From positions 529,784 to 593,783 of the forward strand of contig CAVUES010000003.1 of assembly GCA_963740555.1 (NCBI GenBank): DNA of 64,000 nt. The letters are read 5' to 3'. Of this stretch, positions 36,866 through 46,548 are shown piece after piece. The number at the start of each line of letters is the position of its first letter. Position 1 is the stretch's first letter. Origin of the DNA: Mayfieldus sp963740555 (GTDB lineage Bacteria > Actinomycetota > Thermoleophilia > Solirubrobacterales > 70-9). Under the pieces are notes generated by a model. The model was not told the DNA's origin. It worked only from the letters and a program-made list of their open reading frames with translations, and did not search any database. The position numbers were made by a program, and so were the translations under genes.

Positions 36866-36910
36866 TTTAGGCAACGACCTGGCTTTGCGCCTTCCAGGTC
36901 CGACCGCAAG

Positions 36911-37075
36911 TTGGGCCGCGGCGGAAAGGCGATTCTCAATCAGAAGCGGCGGGTGACGATTCCAAGGCAGGCCTGCATCGAGGCAGGTCTGCAGGACGGC
37001 GACCGCGTTATAGCCCGCAGCGATGGGGATGGCCGCGTGGTCCTCGAGCGCATGGAGCCCCCGCCCGAGAAATAG
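36911..37075 (+). CDS. AbrB/MazE-like swapped-hairpin DNA-binding peptide
   Basis: This 54-residue peptide reads ILNQKRRVTIPRQACIEAGL, then QDGDRVIARSDGDGRVVLER, matching the SpoVT/AbrB fold (KRRVTIPR and a GD turn). The start is uncertain: TTG 36911 is the first usable codon after the tRNA-Tyr gene, without a clear ribosome-binding site. It may be a lone antitoxin or transition regulator. No toxin gene is adjacent. Confidence 0.6.
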   Translation: MGRGGKAILNQKRRVTIPRQACIEAGLQDGDRVIARSDGDGRVVLERMEPPPEK

Positions 37076-37254
37076 ATCGCCGGCCGGGGCCCGGACGCCT
37101 CACCCCCGGGGGCGAGGCGGGGGTTGGTCGTCTCAGCCCAGGCAGGAACCGAAAGGGTCGGTGAAAGCTGCCGGGCTCCGGGCCGCCGACCTGCTCAAAC
37201 CGTGGTTCGAGTGTACCCCTGGGACCGAGGCCGCAAACGAGGGGCGGCGACCGC

Positions 37255-38373
<1,119 letters not shown>

Positions 38374-38477
38374 TCCCGTGCAACTCTCCAGTAGCTACCC
38401 AGTAGCTGAGCCCGAGGCCATTTCCTCTGCCTCGAACGGCGCCGAGTATAGAGACGAGCCCGTTTCCCTACTCTCCA

Positions 38478-39488
38478 ATGTCCATGGCCAGCAGCGAATC
38501 CACGATCTCTCCCGCGTCGCGTGACGTTCAGTCCGGGCGACCGGCCACGGAGGTCAGCCTCTCCCGGGTGGGCGTCACCGGGGTCGAGAAGGTCCTGCGC
38601 GTTCAGTCGAACGGGACCGAGGAGCTCTACCACGCTGAGCTCGAGTGCTTCGTCGACCTCAACCCCCAGCAGGCCGGCGTCCACATGTCGCGATTCGAGG
38701 AGGTTGTCGGCGAGGCGATCGACCAGGTGGTCCTGGGCGAGGCATTCCGCGCCGAGACCCTCGCCGCCCACATCGCCGAGCGCATCCGCGAGCGCCAGGG
38801 GGGCCTGCGCTCGGAGGTTCGGGTCGCGGCCCATTACCCGGAGACGGTCGTAACGCCGGAGTCCGGCAACCGCACGCAGGAGATCTACACCCTGTTCGGG
38901 ACCGCGGTGGTCTCCGAGCGCGGCCTGCGGATGCTGCGTGGGGTGCAGGCGCAGGGGATGACCGCCTGCCCGTGCGCCCAGGAGATGGTCGCCGAGCTGG
39001 CCCGCGACCGGCTCGCCGAGCAGGGGTTCGACGCCGACGAGATCGACCGAATCATCGACGTGGTCCCGATCGCGACCCACAACCAACGCGGGATCGGGAC
39101 TTTGTACGTGGGCTGTCCGGAGGGGTGGCCGGCGGAGATCGACGCCCGCGACCTGCTGCACATCGTCGAAGAGTCGATGAGCTCGGAGATCTACGGCCTT
39201 CTGAAGCGTCCCGACGAGCTGGCGGTGGTCGAGAAGGCGCACGCGCAGCCGCGCTTCGTCGAGGACTGCGCGCGGGAGATGATCCGCCGGGTGATCGAGG
39301 CCTACCCCGACCTGAACGAGGAGGCGTTCGTGATGGCGCGTCAGGAGAACCTGGAGACGATCCACCGCCATAACGTGGTCGCTGAGCGCTACGGCACCGC
39401 CGGGGAACTGCGGCAAGAGTTGACGAGCAACCTGCATAGCCACCACCACCTGACAATGCGCGAGTGGCTGGAGTCGCCGGCTAGCTGA
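38478..39488 (+). CDS. folE2: GTP cyclohydrolase FolE2/MptA family
   Basis: This 336-residue member of the GCHY-1 family (PF02649) converts GTP to a dihydroneopterin derivative for pterin-dependent cofactors. EVSLSRVGVTGVEKVLRV and DLNPQQAGVHMSRFEEVV resemble the archaeal MptA side of the family, and MTACPCAQEM carries the conserved Cys that ligates or approaches the catalytic metal. It may supply folate or a deazapurine path in place of FolE1. It is divergent from the sigma gene and overlaps pgsA by eight bases at the 3' ends. Confidence 0.9.
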   Translation: MSMASSESTISPASRDVQSGRPATEVSLSRVGVTGVEKVLRVQSNGTEELYHAELECFVDLNPQQAGVHMSRFEEVVGEAIDQVVLGEAFRAETLAAHIAERIRERQGGLRSEVRVAAHYPETVVTPESGNRTQEIYTLFGTAVVSERGLRMLRGVQAQGMTACPCAQEMVAELARDRLAEQGFDADEIDRIIDVVPIATHNQRGIGTLYVGCPEGWPAEIDARDLLHIVEESMSSEIYGLLKRPDELAVVEKAHAQPRFVEDCAREMIRRVIEAYPDLNEEAFVMARQENLETIHRHNVVAERYGTAGELRQELTSNLHSHHHLTMREWLESPAS

Positions 39489-40065
39489 CCGAGGCCTTGC
39501 GGGACTCGGTTTTCGCGCCCGTTCGTTTCTTGCTCTGATCTTCCAATCGGCGCCGCAGCCCAAAGAAGTAGTCGAGGCCGCTGATCAGGGTCATCGCCAC
39601 CGCGAGGTAGACCAGCACGTCAACCCAAGCCGGCGAAGGGTCGGCGGCTATCAGCGCGATCACAGCCGCCACCTGGAGGATCGTCTTGATCTTCCCGAGC
39701 GGGCTGGCGGCGATCACGACGCCGCGCTCGGCGGCAACCGCGCGCAGGCCGGTCACGGCCAGCTCGCGGGCGATGATCACCATCGCCACCCAGGCGGCGA
39801 GGCGGTCCAGGGAGACGAGCGACACCAGCGCCGCCACGATCAGCAGCTTGTCGGCCAGTGGGTCCATCAGCTTTCCGAACGTGGTGACGGCGTCGCGCGA
39901 GCGCGCGAAGTAGCCGTCGAGCCCGTCGGTGAGCGCCGCGAGCGCGAACACCCCGGCGGCCAGCGCGTCCCCATTCGGGGTCTCGCCGAGCAGCGCGACG
40001 ACGATCACCGGCACCGCGAGGATGCGCAGCATCGTGAGCGCGTTGGGCAGATTGAGCGGGAACAT
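39481..40065 (-). CDS. pgsA: CDP-diacylglycerol-glycerol-3-phosphate phosphatidyltransferase
   Basis: This 194-residue integral membrane enzyme makes phosphatidylglycerol phosphate. The CDP-alcohol phosphatidyltransferase signature is complete: DGLDGYFARSRDAVTTFGKL followed by MDPLADK, i.e. Dx2DGx2ARx8Gx3Dx3D. About six helices are predicted. The N-terminus NLPNALTMLRILAVP is typical of PgsA. A Lys/Arg-rich tail ends the protein. It follows the MMPL gene on the same strand with a 25-bp gap, so they may be cotranscribed. Confidence 0.94.
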   Translation of the reverse strand: MFPLNLPNALTMLRILAVPVIVVALLGETPNGDALAAGVFALAALTDGLDGYFARSRDAVTTFGKLMDPLADKLLIVAALVSLVSLDRLAAWVAMVIIARELAVTGLRAVAAERGVVIAASPLGKIKTILQVAAVIALIAADPSPAWVDVLVYLAVAMTLISGLDYFFGLRRRLEDQSKKRTGAKTESRKASVS

Positions 40066-40090
40066 CGCGCTCAGTATGAAGGCACGCGGG

Positions 40091-42487
40091 TCAGCTTCCG
40101 GCGGAAGGCTTGCCGGCCGCGGCGGCCGCCGCGTCGCGCTCGCGCAGGAAGGAGTCGTCCTCGACGCTGATATGGGGCACGGTGCGCTCGAGCAATCCCG
40201 GCATCCACCAGGCGCGACCGCGAAGCAGCACCATCACCGCCGGCACGAGTAGGCAGCGGACGAGGGTCGAGTCGATCGCGATCGCCACCGCCAGACCGAC
40301 CCCAAACTCCTTCACCACCGGGTTGCCGTTGAGCACGAAGCTGGCGAAGACGAAGACCATGATCATCGCCGCCGAGGTGATCACCCTGCCGGTGTTGGCA
40401 AGCCCGTCGATCACGGCCTTGGTCGGCTTGCCTTCGTCTCGGTAGTGCTCCGACATCTGCGACATCAGGAAGACCTCGTAGTCCATCGAGAGGCCGAAGA
40501 GGATCGCGAACATCAGCAGGGGCACGAAGCTGACGATCGGGATCGAATGGTCGAGGCCGATCAGGCTGGCGCCCCAACCCTTCTGGAAAACCGCGGTGAC
40601 GACGCCGTAGGCGGCGGCGACCGAGAGCAGGTTCATCAGCGCCGCCTTCACCGGCACCAGGATCGAGCGGAAGGCGAGCAGCAGGACCAGGAAGCTGAGC
40701 CCGACGACGATCGCGATCATCGAGGGCAGCTTGTCGCTGATCCGGTTCGCGAGGTCGATGTAGCCGGCCGTCTGACCGCCCACGTAGGCGGTCAGGTCGG
40801 TCCCCTTGAGCGCCGAGGGGATCACGTCGTCGCGCAGGTTGTTGACCAGGTCGACGGTGCGGTCCGAGGACGGCGCCGATTTCGCGATCACCGTGAAGAC
40901 GGTGGTACTCGCCTTCTTGTCGAGCGTCGGCGGCGAGACCGATTGCACGTCGGGGGCCTTGGAGATCTGGTCCTCGAGCTTGGTCAGCTGAGGGTCGCTG
41001 GCCGGGCTCGAGGCCTCCTGTTTGTCCTGGTTCAGCTTCTGCTGCTGGGTGGCCGTCTGCTGCTGCGCCTGCGCCTGCGCTTGCTGCTGGGTCAGGCCAG
41101 CGGCCAGTCCCTGCTCAACGATCTGTTGCTGCTGCGTCGCCAGCTGTTGCTGTTGCTGGTCGATCTTCTTGAGCTGGGACTGGTCGGGCTGCAGCGGCTT
41201 GGCGGCGCTGACCGCGATCAGAAGCGGGCCGTTGGTCCCGACCCCAAACCCCTTGGCGATCGTGTCGTAGTTGCGTCGCACCTGGGTGTCTTTGGGCATC
41301 GCTCCGTTGTCGGATTGGCCCAGGGTCAGGTCGAGGATCGGGAGCGCCAGCACGACGAGGACCAAGACGGAGACGATCACCGAGGGCCAGGGCCGCTTGG
41401 AGACCCCCTCGGCCCAGCGCAGCCAGCCGTGCGGCTGCTGATCGTCGGGGTGGGTGCGGCCGAGCTGGACCCGCAGCGAGTTGATCCGTGGGCCGAGCGC
41501 CCCCAGCATCGCGGGAAGCAGCGTCGTCGCCGCCAGCACCGCGACCACGACGGCGACCGCGGCGGTGAAACCGAGTGCTGTGACCAGCGGGATGCCCGCG
41601 GCGCCCAGCGAGCAGAGCGCGATCACGACCGTGAAGCCGGCGAAGACCACCGCCCCGCCCGAGGTCGCGGTCGCGCGGGCGACCGACTCGTTGACCTCCA
41701 TCCCGTCCTTCAGCTGCTGCTTGTGGCGGGTGACGATGAACAGCGCGTAGTCGATCCCGACCCCGAGGCCGATCATCGTCGCCAGGGTCGCGGAGATGCT
41801 CGGCACCTCGATCACGTTCTGGAGCAGGCGGATGATCGACAGCGCGCCTGCGAGGCCGAAGACAGCGGATGCGATCGGCATCGCCATCGCGGTCACGGTC
41901 CCGAACGCGAGCAGCAGGATGATCACCGCGGCGCTGAGGCCGATCACCTCGCTGATCTCGGTCGACGGCTTGGAGAGCTGCTGCCCGACGTAGCCTCCGA
42001 CCGAAACCTGGATCCCGGCCGCCTGCGCCGGGTCGGCGGCGTCGAGGACGGCCTGGGCCTCCTCCTCGGTCAGGTCGGCGGGGCCGACGTCGAGGATCAC
42101 CGGGCTGTAGGCGACCTTGCGGTCCTTGCTCAGGAAGGGAGCGCCTTCGGAGCTGAGGGGGTTGATGGCCGAGGTCACGTGGGGCGTATTGCGAAGCCGC
42201 TTTACGGCCTCGTTGACCGCCTTGCTGTTCTGGGCGTCGGTGAGCTTGCCCGAACCGACCTCGAAGGCGACCGGGTTGTTGCCGTTCGCCTGCTGGGGTA
42301 GATGGTCGTTGAGGAGGTCCGTCGCCCTGGTCGACCCGGTCCCGGGGAGGGTGAGGTTGTCGTTGGTCTTGTTGCCGGACGCCTGACCGGCGACGATCAG
42401 CGCGACGGTGACCAAAAACCACGCCGCTATCACCGGATAGTGGTTCCGGCAGCAAAAACGTCCGATGAAGTAGAGCGGTCGAGTCAA
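40091..42487 (-). CDS. MMPL-family RND transporter
   Basis: The product has about 798 residues from TTG 42487, chosen because GGGAGAG lies just upstream and because longer starts overlap the divergent glycosylase gene. Two repeats of six helices are seen, with GLGVGIDYALFIVTRHKQQL and GLSMDYEVFLMSQMSEHYRD as the paired MMPL motifs holding the proton-relay Asp-Tyr. Such proteins export lipids or drugs. The second extracytoplasmic loop has a Gln-rich stretch (roughly 460-510) with many QQQ runs, absent from usual members. Confidence 0.92.
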   Translation of the reverse strand: MTRPLYFIGRFCCRNHYPVIAAWFLVTVALIVAGQASGNKTNDNLTLPGTGSTRATDLLNDHLPQQANGNNPVAFEVGSGKLTDAQNSKAVNEAVKRLRNTPHVTSAINPLSSEGAPFLSKDRKVAYSPVILDVGPADLTEEEAQAVLDAADPAQAAGIQVSVGGYVGQQLSKPSTEISEVIGLSAAVIILLLAFGTVTAMAMPIASAVFGLAGALSIIRLLQNVIEVPSISATLATMIGLGVGIDYALFIVTRHKQQLKDGMEVNESVARATATSGGAVVFAGFTVVIALCSLGAAGIPLVTALGFTAAVAVVVAVLAATTLLPAMLGALGPRINSLRVQLGRTHPDDQQPHGWLRWAEGVSKRPWPSVIVSVLVLVVLALPILDLTLGQSDNGAMPKDTQVRRNYDTIAKGFGVGTNGPLLIAVSAAKPLQPDQSQLKKIDQQQQQLATQQQQIVEQGLAAGLTQQQAQAQAQQQTATQQQKLNQDKQEASSPASDPQLTKLEDQISKAPDVQSVSPPTLDKKASTTVFTVIAKSAPSSDRTVDLVNNLRDDVIPSALKGTDLTAYVGGQTAGYIDLANRISDKLPSMIAIVVGLSFLVLLLAFRSILVPVKAALMNLLSVAAAYGVVTAVFQKGWGASLIGLDHSIPIVSFVPLLMFAILFGLSMDYEVFLMSQMSEHYRDEGKPTKAVIDGLANTGRVITSAAMIMVFVFASFVLNGNPVVKEFGVGLAVAIAIDSTLVRCLLVPAVMVLLRGRAWWMPGLLERTVPHISVEDDSFLRERDAAAAAAGKPSAGS

Positions 42488-42533
42488 CGGTCTCTCCCTG
42501 CCGCCCGGCGACAGTCTGTCGCATGATGCGGTC

Positions 42534-43232
42534 ATGGCGCCGGAACGCAAGCCAACCGACCTCGAAGCCCTCGCCCGGCGAGTTCATCGTTGCCGGCGCT
42601 GCCCCCGACTGGTCGAGTGGCGCGAAGCCGCCGCCGCCGACCCGCCGCGCCGCTACCTGGGGCAGCGCTACTGGGCAAAGCCCCTGGAGGGGTTCGGCGA
42701 CCCGGCGGCGCGGGTGGTGCTGATCGGGCTGGCGCCGGCGGCGCACGGCGGCAACCGGACCGGGCGCATGTTCACCGGAGACCGCTCCGGCGACTGGCTG
42801 TTCGCGGCGCTGCACCGAGCCGGCTTCGCGAATCGCCCCGAGTCGCAGCAGCGCGGGGACGAGTTGCGATTGCGGGACGCCTACGTCACCGCGGTCAACC
42901 GCTGCCCCCCGCCGGCCAACCGGCCGACCCCGGCAGAGCGCGACAACTGCCTTCCCTACCTGGAGCGCGAGCTCGAGCTCCTGACAGGTTCGCGGGTGCT
43001 GGTGGCGTTGGGAAGCTTCGCCTGGGATGGGGCGCTGCGCGCGGTGCGGGCGCTGGGCGGGGATATGCCGGCCCCGAAGCCGCGCTTCGGTCATGGCACC
43101 GAGACGCGGATCGGCCGCTGGGCGCTGCTCGGCTGCTTCCACCCGAGTCAGCAGAACACCTTCACCGGCAAGCTCACCGAGCCGATGCTGGACGAGGTGT
43201 TCGAGCGGGCCCGGGCGCTGGCGTCGGGCTAG
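42534..43232 (+). CDS. Uracil-DNA glycosylase, family 5 (UDGb) type
   Basis: This 232-residue base-excision repair enzyme has motif 1 GLAPAAHGGNRTGRMF (residues 65-80), which lacks the usual catalytic Asp/Asn of family 1 and fits family 5. Motif 2 is HPSQQNTFTGKL near the C-terminus. Four cysteines (CRRC near residue 20, NRCPPP and the Cys after NC) match the 4Fe-4S ligands. It removes uracil and possibly hypoxanthine from DNA. It starts at ATG 42534, divergent from the MMPL gene. Confidence 0.92.
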   Translation: MAPERKPTDLEALARRVHRCRRCPRLVEWREAAAADPPRRYLGQRYWAKPLEGFGDPAARVVLIGLAPAAHGGNRTGRMFTGDRSGDWLFAALHRAGFANRPESQQRGDELRLRDAYVTAVNRCPPPANRPTPAERDNCLPYLERELELLTGSRVLVALGSFAWDGALRAVRALGGDMPAPKPRFGHGTETRIGRWALLGCFHPSQQNTFTGKLTEPMLDEVFERARALASG

Positions 43233-43262
43233 CGCGGTCGCTGCGCCGGATAGCATCGCCGC

Positions 43263-43769
43263 GTGGCCGAGCCGCCGTCCGCAGACCCGAAGCCAGCGTC
43301 CGACTCCGAATCGATCCTGGTTCGCTGGATGGGGCTCGAGGACGCGAACGCCGCCGGCTTCGTCCACGGGGGGGCGGTGATGCGGATGTGCGACGAGGCC
43401 GCGGGCATCGCCGCGATCCGCCATTGCGGCCTGCGGATCGTCACCGCGGGAATGGACCGGATGACCTTCCTGAACCCGATCCACATCGCCGAGCTGGTCA
43501 CCTGCTACGCGAAGGTGAACGCCGCCTGGAAAACCTCGATGGAGGTCGGGGTGAGAGTCGAGGCCGAGAACCCGAGCAGCGGCGAGCGACGTAAGTCCTC
43601 GACCGCTTACCTGACGATGGTGGCGGTCTCTGACAAAGGCAGGCCGACACCCGTGCCCGGGCTGCTCCCCGAGTCAGAGGACGAGATCCGCCGCCAACGC
43701 GAGGCCGAGGTGCGGCGGGCGAACCGGCTCGCCGAGCGCGACCACCTGCTGGCGCATCGGAATCGCTAG
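43263..43769 (+). CDS. Acyl-CoA thioesterase (hotdog fold)
   Basis: This 168-residue protein resembles YciA/ACOT-type thioesterases: ANAAGFVHGGAVMRMCDEAA is the helix-bearing active-site segment with the conserved HGG, and MDRMTFLNPIHIAELVTCYA follows. The C-terminal 40 residues are charged and helical. It hydrolyses acyl-CoA; chain preference unknown. It starts at GTG 43263, 30 bp after the glycosylase gene. Confidence 0.9.
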   Translation: MAEPPSADPKPASDSESILVRWMGLEDANAAGFVHGGAVMRMCDEAAGIAAIRHCGLRIVTAGMDRMTFLNPIHIAELVTCYAKVNAAWKTSMEVGVRVEAENPSSGERRKSSTAYLTMVAVSDKGRPTPVPGLLPESEDEIRRQREAEVRRANRLAERDHLLAHRNR

Positions 43770-43802
43770 TCGCCTGGGTCAGCTCCTAGAATCTCCGGAC
43801 CG

Positions 43803-43875
43803 GCCGGCGTAGCTCAGCTGGTAGAGCACTTCACTCGTAATGAAGGGGTCAGCGGTTCGAGTCCGCTCGCCGGCT
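43803..43875 (+). tRNA. tRNA-Thr (CGT)
   Basis: GCCGGCG pairs with CGCCGGC. D arm GCTCAGCTGGTAGAGC, anticodon stem CTTCA/TGAAG with loop CTCGTAA (anticodon CGT), T arm with GGTTCGAGTCC. No encoded CCA. Its D arm is identical to that of tRNA-Thr(GGT) at 33.4 kb. Confidence 0.95.
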
Positions 43876-44013
43876 TATCGGGTCGAAGGCCCAGGGGCCT
43901 CCTTTGCGGTTTCTTTGCCGAGTCCTGGGGCGGGGCTTAACCGCGGTTGCCGACAATGGCTCAGGCCTACGGATCGAATAGGCCCAGCAACCGAAACAGA
44001 GAAGAGGCCCGAA

Positions 44014-44304
44014 ATGGGCAAGACGAGAACAAGGATCGCTACCGCGGCGACGATCGCCGCGCTCGGTGGACTCGGCGCGGTCGCGCTGGAGTCAAACCCG
44101 GGGATTCATGCGACGGCCCGAACGGCCGCCGTCACCTCCGGCGCGGGCGGGCGGCCGATCGTGACCAGCTCCAGCGGCTCGACCGCTGCCAGCCAACCCG
44201 CTGTTCAGTCGGCGGGTGTCAGCCGGACGGTCACGCAGCGACCGATCGTCACCCGCACCAGCGGTGGGCTGCCGCCCGGCCAGGTCGAAAGGCAGGACGA
44301 CTAG
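44014..44304 (+). CDS. Small exported Ser/Thr-rich protein, unknown
   Basis: This 96-residue protein begins MGKTRTRIATAATIAALGGL, a positive start and hydrophobic segment typical of a signal or membrane anchor. The rest is Ala, Ser, Thr and Val rich with a repeated phrase: GRPIVTSSSG and QRPIVTRTSGG. No cysteines. AGAAGAGG precedes the ATG. I do not recognise it; the repeat suggests a low-complexity wall-associated peptide. Confidence 0.6.
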   Translation: MGKTRTRIATAATIAALGGLGAVALESNPGIHATARTAAVTSGAGGRPIVTSSSGSTAASQPAVQSAGVSRTVTQRPIVTRTSGGLPPGQVERQDD

Positions 44305-44330
44305 AACGACTGACGGGATGCGGTGGCCGC

Positions 44331-45293
44331 TTACGCCCGCGGCTTCTTTACCAACTTGACCTTCGGAGTCTTCGCGTTCGCAGTGCCGTCGGTGGGGGTG
44401 TAGGTGACTCTCACCTTGACCTTCACCTTGCCCTCGCGATTCAGCTTGCGCTTCGCCTTGCCCTTGGCCTTGATCAAGAGCTTCACGGTCCCCGCGGCCG
44501 AGATCGCGCGGTCGGCCTGAGTCCTGCTGACGATCCGGGCCGCGCGCTGCTTGACGATCCCTTTGCCGCGCAAAGAGAGGGTCCCGGGACCTGGGACCCT
44601 CACCGGGAGGGTGGCGGTCCCGTTCTTCCGCCTGTGCTTCAGCCTGCCGAAGCTGAAGGCATTCGAGCAGGCGTCATGCGTGGCGGCCTGGGTTGGGCAT
44701 CGGTCCTGGCTCACGTCCCCGAAGCCGTCGCCGTCGGCGTCCGGCTCGATCGTGGCGGCCACGTTCTCCCGAATTGCCGGATAGGCCGTCGTCGCAGTCG
44801 CGGTGTCGCCGACCGGCACGTCGGCCATGAAGGCATCGATCTGGTCGCTGCTCCCTGCCGGGATCGCGATGTACCCATTTGTCGCGGCGAGGCCGAGGAT
44901 GTAGCCCTGCTTCACAGGGATGCGCTCGTTGAATTCGTATCCCGTGTTCGCGGCAAGGGTCTTGGTGTCGGTGGACGCGACCGCTTGGTAGGCGTGGGCG
45001 ACGGCTCCAGGCTTGAACAGCACCAGCCTCAGACTCCCTGGAGTGGGGCCGCTGTGGTAGCGCCAGCTGGTCAGGACGCCGTTAGGCGTCGTGTACGAGC
45101 TGGTTCCGGGCGTGGTTGAGAGCTGCACGACCGGCGCATTGACCTGGGTCACGGGTGCGGTCGTCGTCCCGCCGAGCTCAGTCGACCCCCCGGCCGCGAG
45201 CGCGACCGCTACGCCGACACCCGCGGCCAGCGCCAGCAGCGAGAGGAGCGGCTTGAGCAGCCGAGCCGCATTTCCCTTGCGGCGAACGAACAC
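44331..45293 (-). CDS. Secreted protein with thrombospondin-3-like calcium motif
   Basis: The product has 320 residues from GTG 45293. A membrane-spanning or signal segment (LLSLLALAAGVGVAVALAAG) is followed by a beta-rich domain (WRYHSGPTPGSLRLVLFKPG). PDADGDGFGDVSQDRCPTQA at about residues 187-206 is a calcium-binding thrombospondin type 3-like unit with nearby cysteines. The C-terminal 100 residues form a Lys-rich beta-domain (GTVKLLIKAKGKAKRKL) like those in the other exported proteins of this window. Probably a surface protein; ligand unknown. Confidence 0.8.
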   Translation of the reverse strand: MFVRRKGNAARLLKPLLSLLALAAGVGVAVALAAGGSTELGGTTTAPVTQVNAPVVQLSTTPGTSSYTTPNGVLTSWRYHSGPTPGSLRLVLFKPGAVAHAYQAVASTDTKTLAANTGYEFNERIPVKQGYILGLAATNGYIAIPAGSSDQIDAFMADVPVGDTATATTAYPAIRENVAATIEPDADGDGFGDVSQDRCPTQAATHDACSNAFSFGRLKHRRKNGTATLPVRVPGPGTLSLRGKGIVKQRAARIVSRTQADRAISAAGTVKLLIKAKGKAKRKLNREGKVKVKVRVTYTPTDGTANAKTPKVKLVKKPRA

Positions 45294-45381
45294 GGAACGA
45301 TCCTAGCCAGACACGCAGCGAGCGCCATCCCTGAAATTGGAGTCTTCTTGCCATCGGTGCGACACTCAGAGCGGTCCTCCG

Positions 45382-45840
45382 ATGTCGGTCTGCCGCGACC
45401 AAGCGCTGATCAACGCCCCGCCCAGTCGGGTGTGGGACCTGGTTGGTGACCCGCAACGCCACCCCGAGTGGTGGCCGCGGGTGATCGAGGTACGTGGGGA
45501 GAAGTTCGACGAGGGAAGCAATTACGCCCAGGTCACCAGGGAGCCGTTCGGAAAGATCGAGACGATCATGCAGATCGAGCAGCTCGACGACATGCATCAG
45601 ATCCACATGCGCTGCACGAAGACCGGCACCTACGCGCACTGGCTGCTCACCGAAGCACAGGGCAATACCTTCGTCGACGTCGAATTCGGCATCGACCCGA
45701 TCCGGATCACCGACCGGATCATGGACGCCACCTTCGCCAAGTCCTACTTCCGCCGCTGGCTAAACGACTCGCTGACGGCGCTCGAGCAGGTGGCCGCGCA
45801 CCCGGAGGAGGACCAGGCGGCGGCGCACTCCCCCGACTAG
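45382..45840 (+). CDS. SRPBCC-fold (START/polyketide cyclase-like) protein
   Basis: The product has 152 residues from ATG 45382. ALINAPPSRVWDLVGDPQRH and PEWWPRVIEVRG are the characteristic start of the helix-grip fold, with KSYFRRWLNDSLTALEQVAA as the long C-terminal helix. Such proteins bind hydrophobic ligands in a deep cavity. A TTG at 45337 would add 15 residues without homology. It overlaps the response regulator gene by four bases tail to tail. Confidence 0.82.
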   Translation: MSVCRDQALINAPPSRVWDLVGDPQRHPEWWPRVIEVRGEKFDEGSNYAQVTREPFGKIETIMQIEQLDDMHQIHMRCTKTGTYAHWLLTEAQGNTFVDVEFGIDPIRITDRIMDATFAKSYFRRWLNDSLTALEQVAAHPEEDQAAAHSPD

Positions 45841-46535
45841 CCCTCGGCGAACTTGTAGCCCACCCCGCGCACCGTTACCACCAGCTCGGGGCGCTGGGCG
45901 TCGCGCTCGACCTTCTGGCGCAGGTTGGAGATGTGCACGTCACAGGCGCGCACGTCGCCGTCGAACTCGGTCTGCCACAGCTCCTCCATGATCTGGTGGC
46001 GGCGGAAGACCTCGCCCGGGCGACCGGCCAGGAGCCGCAGGAGCTGGAACTCGGAGCGGGTCAGGTTGACCTGTTCACCGCGCACCGTGACCACGTGGCG
46101 CACGAGGTCGATCGAAACCTGCCCGGCGTCGATCCGGGTCGTCTCGGCGCTCGGGGTGCGGTCGAGCTCGCGCCGGCGCAGCTGCGCATGCACCCGACCC
46201 AACAGCTCACGAACCGAGAAGGGCTTGGTCACGTAGTCGTCCGCGCCGACCTCGAGCCCTACCACCTTGTCCACTTCCGCGTCCTTGGCCGTGAGGATGA
46301 TGATCGGGACCGCGCTGCGGCCACGCACCTCCCGGCAGATGTCAAGACCGCTGGGCCCGGGCATCATGATGTCGAGGATCAAGAGGTCGAACGGCATGTC
46401 CGTGGCCAGCTTGCTCTCGGCGTCGTTCCCGTCGACCGCCGGCGTCACCTCATAGCCCTCCTGCTGGAGCGCGTAGGTGACCGAGTCGCGCACCGACGGC
46501 TCGTCGTCAGCGATAAGGATCCGGGCCTCACTCAT
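45837..46535 (-). CDS. OmpR/PhoB-family response regulator
   Basis: The product has 232 residues. The receiver domain opens with RILIADDEPSVRD and has the phospho-acceptor Asp in LLILDIMMPGPSG (about residue 55) and the Lys in DYVTKPF. The C-terminal winged helix reads NLTRSEFQLLRLLAGRPGEV, DVHISNLRQKVE and VRGVGYKF. It is 13 bp downstream of the histidine kinase gene and surely its partner. Confidence 0.95.
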   Translation of the reverse strand: MSEARILIADDEPSVRDSVTYALQQEGYEVTPAVDGNDAESKLATDMPFDLLILDIMMPGPSGLDICREVRGRSAVPIIILTAKDAEVDKVVGLEVGADDYVTKPFSVRELLGRVHAQLRRRELDRTPSAETTRIDAGQVSIDLVRHVVTVRGEQVNLTRSEFQLLRLLAGRPGEVFRRHQIMEELWQTEFDGDVRACDVHISNLRQKVERDAQRPELVVTVRGVGYKFAEG

Positions 46536-46548
46536 GTCCGCTTCTCGC

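Noticed and set aside
37076..37254. Possible structured RNA or tRNA (GGTTCGAGT, GC-rich hairpins) between the AbrB-like gene and the sigma gene
   Set aside because: No tRNA cloverleaf, SRP RNA, RNase P or riboswitch signature fits; only a GC-rich hairpin near 37095-37120 is visible, possibly a convergent terminator.
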